Source: Synergistales bacterium (lineage in GTDB: Bacteria; Synergistota; Synergistia; Synergistales; Aminobacteriaceae). From it: DNA of 8,571 nucleotides. The notes under the pieces were generated by a model. It had not been told where the DNA came from and made no database searches. It saw only the letters and a program-made list of their open reading frames with translations. Within the stretch, counting starts at the first letter, position 1; each line of letters opens with the position of its first letter. The position numbers and the translations under genes are program-made. The stretch is taken from positions 1 to 8,571 of the forward strand of contig BNVH01000109.1 in NCBI GenBank assembly GCA_025997955.1, read 5' to 3'. Shown piece by piece: positions 1-5,362 of this stretch.

Positions 1-124
1 CATCCGCTTGTCACATCGCTTTTCGGCATGTGCTTCTTTAAGGCGCTTGAGGCGCTGACGCCGTTTTGCAAAGGGATGACGACGGTTTTCTCTCCTGCCG
101 CGCTCGTTATGCCAACGGCGGCGT
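1..124. repeat. Inverted copy of panE bases 337-460 at the window edge (probable chimera)
   Basis: Read base by base, positions 1-124 are an exact reverse complement of 337-460, with no mismatch, and identity stops abruptly at 125. The two copies are 212 bases apart. The last bases of the copy (117-124, GGCGGCGT) also fit the Gly-Gly-Val codons expected in the panE nucleotide-binding loop, so the joint may be a microhomology of up to 8 bases. A perfect inverted duplication of coding sequence joined head-on to its own gene at a sequence end is typical of multiple-displacement-amplification or assembly chimeras. A real inversion cannot be excluded from sequence alone. Open frames in this stretch should not be called genes. 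Confidence 0.95.
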
Positions 125-1010
125 TATCGGCGGAAGAATGGCTAATAAACTATCAGAACACGAAGTTATATTTTGGTGCAGGGGCGAGACGCTCGCCGCC
201 ATATCGGCAAATGGGCTCAAGCTCATCGACGAGGGGGGAGAGAAAATAATCCGTCCGTCTCTCGCCACTGACAGAATTGAAAAAGTCGGACAAGCCGACG
301 TTATTGTATTCGCCACGAAGAATTACCAGTTAGATGACGCCGCCGTTGGCATAACGAGCGCGGCAGGAGAGAAAACCGTCGTCATCCCTTTGCAAAACGG
401 CGTCAGCGCCTCAAGCGCCTTAAAGAAGCACATGCCGAAAAGCGATGTGACAAGCGGATGCGTTTACATATCGGCATACACGGAAGCGCCGGGCGTCGCG
501 CGCCAAGTCGGGTCCGTGCTGCGCGTCATATTCGGCTCACGCGATAAAACGCGAGAGGATAACCTCAAAAGTTACAGCGCGATTGAGGAGGCGTTCAAAA
601 AGTGCTTTGACTGTACGCTGACTGACAATATAGACACGGAGGTTTGGTCGAAGTTTTTGTTCCTGTCGCCTTTTGCGGGAGCCACGACGCTTTTTAAACG
701 CGGCATAGACGGCGTCCTATGCGACGCGAAGAGCGAAGCGACCGTGACTGAGATGATCCGCGAGCTTGGGGCATTAGCCGCGGCAAAGGGCATATCTTTG
801 CCGAGTGACGCTTTTGAACTGACTTTAAAGAAAGCGCGCGCCTTTGCGCCCGGCACCAAAACATCCATGTTAGTGGACTACGAAAAGGGCGCGCGGACAG
901 AAATTGAGTCTCTGATAGGGTATGTATGCCGCGAGTCTCGCAGTTTGAACGTACCCTCCCCAACTTACGACTCGGTCTATAACGAATTAAGCGCGCTTTG
1001 TAGAACTTAA
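117..1010 (+). CDS. panE: 2-dehydropantoate 2-reductase (ketopantoate reductase), 5' end missing
   Basis: The family reduces 2-dehydropantoate to pantoate with NADPH in coenzyme A synthesis, in the cytoplasm. Native coding appears to start near 117 with GGVIGGRMA, the second half of the Rossmann GxGxxGG loop; roughly the first ten residues are replaced by the inverted duplication. An ATG at 66 opens the frame, but residues 66-116 are antisense panE sequence and not native. Further family motifs are the RGETLAAI segment after the second strand, ADVIVFATKNYQ (candidate substrate/cofactor Lys), IPLQNGVSA, the catalytic Lys in WSKF (codon near 651), and the C-terminal helical domain with TSMLVDYEKGARTEIESLIG carrying the family Glu. 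The Asn that often follows the WxK motif is not obvious. The PanE/ApbA superfamily is certain, but substrate identity is less so because paralogues are common. The gene runs tail to tail with the next gene, with no spacer. Confidence 0.85.
   Translation, partial: GGVIGGRMANKLSEHEVIFWCRGETLAAISANGLKLIDEGGEKIIRPSLATDRIEKVGQADVIVFATKNYQLDDAAVGITSAAGEKTVVIPLQNGVSASSALKKHMPKSDVTSGCVYISAYTEAPGVARQVGSVLRVIFGSRDKTREDNLKSYSAIEEAFKKCFDCTLTDNIDTEVWSKFLFLSPFAGATTLFKRGIDGVLCDAKSEATVTEMIRELGALAAAKGISLPSDAFELTLKKARAFAPGTKTSMLVDYEKGARTEIESLIGYVCRESRSLNVPSPTYDSVYNELSALCRT
337..460. repeat. Native arm of the 124-bp inverted duplication (inside panE)
   Basis: This is the partner of the copy at 1-124. Here the sequence is in frame and encodes the expected conserved part of a PanE-type reductase, including the IPLQNGV motif, so this arm is the original and the one at the edge is the derived copy. 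Confidence 0.93.
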
Positions 1011-1910
1011 TCAGTGGTTGACAACCCTGTTTCGCCCCGTGGCTTTGGCGGTGAGGAGGTTTTCATACGCCTTGGAGATAAAATCTCTAGAGCTGCAGTT
1101 CTCGGCAGGGAACGTGGTAATCACCCCTATGCTTATAGTGGCGTTAGTGAGTGTGCCATTCGCGCTCGGCACGCGCGCGGTCGCTACGTCTATGCGAACC
1201 TTTTCAGCGATAGACATGGCGCCGGTCTCGTTGATGTTCGGCAGCAACAAGCCAAATTCCTCGCCACCCACACGCGCCGCCAAATGGGAGGGACCGGCGT
1301 TATCCGAAAGTATTTTGGCTATGCTCTTCAACAAAATATCTCCCTGCGTATGTCCGTATAAATCGTTGTAGTTTTTGAATTTATCTATATCTATCATCAA
1401 AAATGAAACTGGCCGCTGTTCGCGCATGGCTTTGCGCCACTCCAACGCAAAGCGGCGGCCAAAGTTTCGTCTGTTAGCGATTTTCGTCAGTGGATCGTTG
1501 AACCCCAAACGCTCAAGGGTGCGGATTTGGTCGAGGATTTGCATATGCGTACTCACGCGCGCCTTGACTATTCTGTCTTTGAAAGGCTTCGTGATGTAAT
1601 CGACCGCGCCCAAGGAAAAGCCTTTTTCTTCGTCGTCCGTGCCGGTCAGCCCAGTTATGATAATGACGGGGATGTCCTGGGTGGCCGGGTCTTCTTTGAG
1701 CTGCTTGAGCACGTCGAAACCGCTCATGTTGGGCATCATTATATCCAAAAGAATTAAGTCCGGCGGCTCTTTCTCCACGCGGTTCAGAGCTTCCTTGCCT
1801 GATTTGGCCGTAAAAACCGTATATTTCGGCGACAAAATCTGATTGAGCAACATCAGGTTCGTTCTCTCGTCATCCACAATCAAAACGCTATAGTTACTGG
1901 TGGGTTCCAT
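1011..1910 (-). CDS. Response regulator with REC and GGDEF domains (diguanylate cyclase)
   Basis: This 299-residue protein should make cyclic di-GMP from two GTP when its receiver domain is phosphorylated by an unidentified histidine kinase. The REC domain (about 7-125) has the acidic pair D13/D14, phospho-acceptor D56 in LLDIMMP, T86, and K108 in TKPF. A short helix leads into GGDEF (about 135-299): DPLTKIANRR, DIDKFKNYNDLYGH with metal-binding D174, and the signature GGEEF at 215-219, an active variant. The product-inhibition I-site RxxD, expected five residues before the signature, reads GPSH, so feedback control by c-di-GMP looks absent. The ATG at 1910 is chosen because GGGGAGGA lies 9 bases upstream of it. 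A TTG at 1928 is in frame but sits on that ribosome site. The architecture resembles WspR. There is no kinase nearby, so the stimulus is unknown. Confidence 0.95.
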   Translation of the reverse strand: MEPTSNYSVLIVDDERTNLMLLNQILSPKYTVFTAKSGKEALNRVEKEPPDLILLDIMMPNMSGFDVLKQLKEDPATQDIPVIIITGLTGTDDEEKGFSLGAVDYITKPFKDRIVKARVSTHMQILDQIRTLERLGFNDPLTKIANRRNFGRRFALEWRKAMREQRPVSFLMIDIDKFKNYNDLYGHTQGDILLKSIAKILSDNAGPSHLAARVGGEEFGLLLPNINETGAMSIAEKVRIDVATARVPSANGTLTNATISIGVITTFPAENCSSRDFISKAYENLLTAKATGRNRVVNH

Positions 1911-1917
1911 ATCCAAA

Positions 1918-1926
1918 GTCCTCCCC
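1918..1926 (-). promoter_or_regulatory. Ribosome binding site that sets the REC-GGDEF start
   Basis: On the minus strand this reads GGGGAGGAC, a near-perfect SD site. The GGAGG core is 9 bases before the ATG at 1910, which favours that start over the in-frame TTG at 1928, since that TTG overlaps the site. Confidence 0.75.
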
Positions 1927-2002
1927 AAATAAATCGCTAAAATAATCGTAAAGAATAATTATTCAGTCTATTTTATCAGCTTTACGCAATTGTCCCACTA
2001 AA

Positions 2003-2031
2003 ATTATAGTTCAGTAAAATATAAACTGCAA
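2003..2031 (-). promoter_or_regulatory. Probable sigma70-type promoter of the REC-GGDEF gene
   Basis: On the minus strand, TTGCAG (2031-2026) and a perfect TATAAT (2008-2003) are separated by 17 bases. Transcription would start near 1996, giving a leader of about 86 bases. The -35 box matches consensus only at TTG. Between this promoter and the gene lies a 12-bp perfect palindrome, GAATAATTATTC (1953-1964), a possible protein-binding site. This is inferred from motif matching only. Confidence 0.5.
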
Positions 2032-2050
2032 AGATAAAACCAGATAAAAC

Positions 2051-2079
2051 TTGCGGCAAATTTTTCTGAGAGTTATACT
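2051..2079 (+). promoter_or_regulatory. Probable sigma70-type promoter of the aminotransferase-ybaK-ksgA operon
   Basis: TTGCGG (2051-2056) and TATACT (2074-2079) are 17 bases apart, with a start expected near 2086 and a leader of about 50 bases ending in the SD-like AAGAAGGTG at 2124-2132. It is back to back with the candidate minus-strand promoter, the two -35 boxes being only 19 bases apart. The -10 box matches consensus at 5 of 6 positions and the -35 box at 3 of 6. Confidence 0.5.
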
Positions 2080-2091
2080 CGAAAAGTATAA
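2073..2091. promoter_or_regulatory. Inverted repeat over the -10 box (candidate operator)
   Basis: TTATACT and AGTATAA are perfect 7-bp inverted arms separated by CGAAA. The left arm contains the candidate -10 box and the right arm covers the expected transcription start, the position expected of a repressor operator. AT-rich spacers yield such repeats by chance fairly often, so this remains a suggestion. Confidence 0.3.
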
Positions 2092-2137
2092 ATAAAAAAC
2101 ATGAATTGAACCAAATACATTTTAAGAAGGTGCATTA

Positions 2138-3337
2138 ATGATTGATTATCGTCTGCCGGCGTCGCGCATGAAAGACGCCATGAAAGGCGGAGGAATACGC
2201 GAGATACTAAACAAGGCCGGCGCGCTTGAGCGAAGCGGCAGGAAAATCATACATCTTGAGATAGGCAGACCGGATTATGATTCGCCGCTCTGCGCTAAAG
2301 AGGCGGCTAAGAAAGCGTTGGACTCAGGACTTGTCCATTATACGGATACGGCCGGAACCTTAGAGCTCAGGCGTGCCGTAGCCGGTAGCTTAGGCCGCGA
2401 TACCGGAATGGATATAGACCCCGATACTGAGATTATCATAACAACCGGCGCGGTAGAGGCTTTGGCGGCCACGTTTTTCACGTTTCTCGAACCCGGCGAC
2501 GAGGTTATTGCGCCGACTCCGTTTTTCGCGGCCTACGCGGACCAGATAGCCATCGCGGGCGGCTTGCTGCGTGAAGTGCCGTGCCGCTTCGAGAACGGTT
2601 TCAGGCTCGACCCAAAAGACATAGAGGCGGCTATAACCAAAAAGACGCGGCTTTTGCTCGTCAATTCGCCAAATAACCCAACCGGCGCCGTTATGAACTG
2701 CCATGAGCTCTCGGACATAGCGGCTATAGCTATTAAGCATGATATTTTGGTCGTAAGCGACGAGTGCTACGAAAAATTCATGTATGACGCCTCTCACATC
2801 TCCATCGCGTCTTTGCCAGGCATGAGAGAGCGAACTATAACCATCAGCTCCGCCTCCAAGACGTTCTCAATGACCGGCTGGCGCGTGGGTTGGATATTCG
2901 CCCCCCGCGAGATGAAACCTTATTTAGCGAAAGCTCATCAAAACCTCACGAGCTGCGCCGCGTCGTTTGCCCAAGCCGGGGTTGCGGAGGCGTTTAAGAA
3001 CGCGGACGATGACGTGAAACACATGATTGACGGTTATAGAATCCGTCGCGACGCCATTCTTGACCGACTCTCTCAGATTGAGGGCTTCGAGGTGAAAAAG
3101 CCCGAGGGCGCTTTTTACGTTTTCCCAAGGGTCGAGAAATTGGCTTCGCGCGTTCACCTGAGCGCGCCGGAGTTGGCGGCTCGCCTCCTGGACGAGGCCG
3201 GAGTGGCGACCGTTCCGGGTGAGGCTTTTCACGCGCGGGGGAGCTTTTTGCGCATGGCCTATTGCCGCCCGATTGACGAAATCCATGAGGCGATGGACAA
3301 AATAGAGGCGGCCGTGAAAAAACTGACGAGCGCGTAA
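2138..3337 (+). CDS. Pyridoxal-phosphate-dependent aminotransferase, class I/II (aspartate aminotransferase-like)
   Basis: This 399-residue protein is a full-length fold-type I aminotransferase, which moves an amino group between an amino acid and a 2-oxo acid in the cytoplasm. The PLP-binding lysine is K241 in SASKTFSMTGWRVGW, a near-textbook class I motif. Other cofactor and substrate residues are G43 in EIGRPDYDSP, the NNPTG loop at 179-183, SDECY with D208 and Y211, R249, and R372 in LRMAYC for the substrate carboxylate. The start is an ATG 5-6 bases after AAGAAGGTG. It is the first gene of an apparent operon with the YbaK-family gene 34 bases downstream and ksgA. The motifs point to the AspC/PatA-like branch (aspartate, aromatic or alanine substrates), but the exact substrate cannot be read from sequence. 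It also need not be functionally related to the translation genes behind it. Confidence 0.95.
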   Translation: MIDYRLPASRMKDAMKGGGIREILNKAGALERSGRKIIHLEIGRPDYDSPLCAKEAAKKALDSGLVHYTDTAGTLELRRAVAGSLGRDTGMDIDPDTEIIITTGAVEALAATFFTFLEPGDEVIAPTPFFAAYADQIAIAGGLLREVPCRFENGFRLDPKDIEAAITKKTRLLLVNSPNNPTGAVMNCHELSDIAAIAIKHDILVVSDECYEKFMYDASHISIASLPGMRERTITISSASKTFSMTGWRVGWIFAPREMKPYLAKAHQNLTSCAASFAQAGVAEAFKNADDDVKHMIDGYRIRRDAILDRLSQIEGFEVKKPEGAFYVFPRVEKLASRVHLSAPELAARLLDEAGVATVPGEAFHARGSFLRMAYCRPIDEIHEAMDKIEAAVKKLTSA

Positions 3338-3371
3338 AATTTTACGTACAACAGAAGGGAAAAATAGCGAA

Positions 3372-3866
3372 ATGGACGAAGAGCAAGAGGCCATAGGTAA
3401 GGTCAGGGCAGCGCTTGACGCGAATGACTGCTCAGATATAAAGATAAAGATAACTGAAGAGACCATCTTCACAGTCGAAGACGCCACAAAAGCCGTAGGC
3501 GCGACGGCTGGGGAAATATTGAAGAGCCTGATATTTTTGATAGACGGAGAGCCTGTTTTAGTCCTGATGAGCGGGGTCAATCGTGTGAACGAAAAGGCGG
3601 TCTTGAGAGCCGCGGGCGGGAAGAAAATCAAGATGGCCGCGCCTGACGATGTGGCCGCGCGTTTTGGCTTCAAAGTCGGCGGAGTGCCGCCTATAGGTTA
3701 CCCTACGCGTCTAAGGGCGTTTTTGGATGAGGAGCTCTTTTTGTATCCGATTGTTTGGTCTGCCGCTGGCACGGATCACGCGTTTTTCCCCATAGCGCCA
3801 GGTAGGCTTTTGGCCATCACGGACGGGGTGAAGACCGCTATTAGGAGACTGCCGAAGGTTGAATAG
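3372..3866 (+). CDS. YbaK/EbsC-family aminoacyl-tRNA deacylase (trans-editing)
   Basis: This 164-residue, single-domain protein matches the YbaK/prolyl-tRNA-synthetase-associated family, whose members hydrolyse misacylated tRNA such as Cys-tRNA(Pro) or Ala-tRNA(Pro) in trans. Visible family features are the conserved lysine in the GEILKSLIF segment (K51), PVLVLMSGVNRVN, KIKMAAPDDV, the glycine- and proline-rich GFKVGGVPPIGY loop (99-110), LDEELF with D119, and AAGTDHAFFPIAP near the end. There is no synthetase domain, so it is free-standing. An SD-like AGAAGGGA (3353-3360) sits somewhat far, 11 bases, from the ATG. The reading frame overlaps the start of ksgA by 8 bases, implying translational coupling. 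The family is secure, but which tRNA it edits (YbaK, ProX or YeaK-like) is not. Confidence 0.9.
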   Translation: MDEEQEAIGKVRAALDANDCSDIKIKITEETIFTVEDATKAVGATAGEILKSLIFLIDGEPVLVLMSGVNRVNEKAVLRAAGGKKIKMAAPDDVAARFGFKVGGVPPIGYPTRLRAFLDEELFLYPIVWSAAGTDHAFFPIAPGRLLAITDGVKTAIRRLPKVE

Positions 3867-4704
3867 CGGGGTCGCGGCGGGAGACGATTTTTTCAGGACT
3901 AAAAAGCGGTTCGGCCAAAATTTTTTGGTTGACCGCTCCGTCCTTGCCGATATTTTAAAAAGAGCCGACGTCAGACAAAGCGACGTTATTCTCGAAATAG
4001 GCCCAGGAGAAGGAGTCCTCACAAGAGAGCTCCTTCTCGCGCGTCCGTCCTTGCTTTACGCGGTAGAGCTTGATGTCAGATTGAAAGACGCGCTTTTAAA
4101 GCTGAAAGAGGAGTTCTCGGACAAGCTCAATCTTTTATGGGGTGACGCTGTGAAGTTAGATTACAGCGCCCTTTCTCCGTTCCCAACTCGCGTCGTAGCC
4201 AATATTCCGTACAACATAACGACACCCCTGATATGGCGTCTTTTGGAGTACGCGCCGCTTGGCCTGACATCTCATATCTACATGGTTCAAAAAGAAGCGG
4301 CTTTGCGTTTGACGGCGCGTCCTGACACTAAAGACCGGTATCCTCTCGGCGTCGCGCTTGAGGTTATGGGGACCGTATCGCTTGTCCGCGCCGTGGCTCC
4401 ATCCTGTTTTCGCCCGCGTCCGCGTGTGGAGTCGGCCGTCATTGAGATTTGTCTGTCGCGCAACTTGCGCCTTTTGAATGACGGCCGTTTTAGCGCTCTG
4501 CTTCACGCGTCGTTCAGGCAACGCCGCAAAATGCTGGTAAACAACCTCAAAAATTTCAGCGGTATAACAAGATGGGAGTCCGTATTAGAAGAGGCCGATA
4601 TAGAGCCCAAAATCAGAGCCGAAGACCTCGGCGGGGAGGAATGGCTGAAGCTGTACGGCGCTTGGACGAGTTCTGTTATATCCCCGCCCCCCGCTTCTCT
4701 TTGA
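3859..4704 (+). CDS. rsmA: 16S rRNA (adenine1518-N6/adenine1519-N6)-dimethyltransferase
   Basis: RsmA (KsgA) dimethylates two adjacent adenines in helix 45 of 16S rRNA with S-adenosylmethionine, a late checkpoint in small-subunit assembly. The 281-residue frame shows KKRFGQNFLVD (15-25), the SAM loop LEIGPGEGVLT (45-55), the acidic residue in AVELD (E70), the GDA motif near 96, the catalytic NIPYNIT (115-121), MVQKEAALRL and FRPRPRVESAVI (184-195), then the helical C-terminal domain. The start is taken as TTG at 3859. No ATG lies near the family start, and AGGAG (3843-3847) is 11 bases upstream. It begins 8 bases inside the YbaK-family gene. The last 29 bases overlap the convergent CarD-like gene, and the extra C-terminal tail rich in Ser and Pro is encoded there. 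The YPLGVALEV stretch departs from the usual YGxLSV but keeps spacing. Loss of this gene gives kasugamycin resistance in other bacteria. Confidence 0.95.
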   Translation: MNSGVAAGDDFFRTKKRFGQNFLVDRSVLADILKRADVRQSDVILEIGPGEGVLTRELLLARPSLLYAVELDVRLKDALLKLKEEFSDKLNLLWGDAVKLDYSALSPFPTRVVANIPYNITTPLIWRLLEYAPLGLTSHIYMVQKEAALRLTARPDTKDRYPLGVALEVMGTVSLVRAVAPSCFRPRPRVESAVIEICLSRNLRLLNDGRFSALLHASFRQRRKMLVNNLKNFSGITRWESVLEEADIEPKIRAEDLGGEEWLKLYGAWTSSVISPPPASL

Positions 4705-5215
4705 CCTTTATACGCTCGATGATAAACGGCAGGACTTGCTCGCGCTGCATGTCTAAAACATGGGCAAACTCCTCGTACAGCATTTTTTCGGCCCCTTTCA
4801 TAAAGCGGTCGTCCGCGCAGGAGAGTCTTTTGCCCTTGCTCCTTTGCAACTGCTGGTGATACCAGAGCGCTTTGACGAGCCTCACAAGTTCCGTCCTGTC
4901 TCCGCGCTCAAGGATTTCTTTATATTCCTCGGCTCGCTCGTTTTCGTCCTCCGTCCAAACCGCGCCTTCGTCAGGCATAGCCTCAATAAGCGCGTATATA
5001 TCGGCAACGGACAAAAGGCACCGCATTTTCGCGACCAATTCTTCGTTGGCGACAGGGACATATATTGTGCATTTATCATAATAAAGAGGCTTAAGCACGT
5101 AATATTTCATTGGCGTGCCCCTTAAATTTTTCTCCGCCACCTCCGTAATTTCGCACACCCCATGAGTAGCGTACAGAATAACATCGTTTGCTTTGTAATA
5201 GTCCGTATTTGTCAT
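4676..5215 (-). CDS. CarD-like RNA polymerase-interacting transcription regulator
   Basis: This protein of about 179 residues has an N-terminal CarD/TRCF-type RNA-polymerase-interaction domain (about 5-65): the YKANDVILYATHGVCEI strand pair, then KYYVLKPLYYDKCTIYVPV. A mostly helical, charged C-terminal domain follows (about 70-175), including a RSKGKRLSCADDRFM stretch and YEEFAHVL. Family members bind the polymerase beta lobe and stabilise open complexes at promoters, often affecting rRNA and stress genes. The ATG at 5215 is preferred because GGGGG lies 9 bases upstream and the domain begins immediately after. An in-frame ATG at 5236 adds seven residues (MPRGRKN) but has no SD site. The 3' end overlaps ksgA by 29 bases tail to tail. 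The leader contains a 12-bp stem (5252-5307). The family is fairly sure, while its target promoters are unknown. Confidence 0.88.
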   Translation of the reverse strand: MTNTDYYKANDVILYATHGVCEITEVAEKNLRGTPMKYYVLKPLYYDKCTIYVPVANEELVAKMRCLLSVADIYALIEAMPDEGAVWTEDENERAEEYKEILERGDRTELVRLVKALWYHQQLQRSKGKRLSCADDRFMKGAEKMLYEEFAHVLDMQREQVLPFIIERIKVKEKRGAGI

Positions 5216-5251
5216 GTTTTTTCGCCCCCGCGGCATGAATTTTAAGAACAG

Positions 5252-5307
5252 AACGAGCGGTCGAAATCAACTGGACTTACGTCTTAGCGTGATCGCGACC
5301 GCTCGTT
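5252..5307 (-). promoter_or_regulatory. 12-bp hairpin in the leader of the CarD-like gene (or terminator of the upstream gene)
   Basis: AACGAGCGGTCG (5252-5263) pairs perfectly with CGACCGCTCGTT (5296-5307) around a 32-base loop. On the minus strand the stem is followed by TTCTGTTCTT, so it could act as a weak terminator 56 bases after the stop of the 877-residue gene. It would also lie at the very 5' end of the CarD-like mRNA if the promoter at 5319-5348 is real, where it could stabilise or regulate that message. The large loop and broken U-tract make a standard terminator less certain. Confidence 0.5.
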
Positions 5308-5318
5308 GTATAACGCTT

Positions 5319-5348
5319 ATTTTAGCATGTTTATCGTGATAGTGTAAG
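5319..5348 (-). promoter_or_regulatory. Candidate promoter of the CarD-like gene
   Basis: On the minus strand, CTTACA (5348-5343) and TAAAAT (5324-5319) are 18 bases apart, matching consensus at 4 and 5 of 6 positions. The start would fall near 5312, just before the leader hairpin, giving an mRNA leader of about 97 bases. This is motif matching only. Confidence 0.35.
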
Positions 5349-5362
5349 CGCGGTTTACGCAA

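Noticed and set aside
66..116. N-terminal 17 codons of the long panE frame starting at the ATG at 66
   Set aside because: They are the reverse complement of panE's own interior, do not resemble a Rossmann N-terminus, and the frame is closed by a stop just upstream.
28..249. Open frame of 73 codons at the left edge
   Set aside because: Most of it is antisense panE sequence in the inverted duplication and the rest is an off-frame shadow of panE.
1911..1928. TTG start for the REC-GGDEF gene six codons upstream
   Set aside because: The TTG overlaps the GGGGAGGA ribosome site that is well placed for the ATG at 1910.
5216..5236. Upstream ATG for the CarD-like gene
   Set aside because: There is no SD sequence before it, and the extra residues MPRGRKN precede the normal start of the domain. 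It remains possible.
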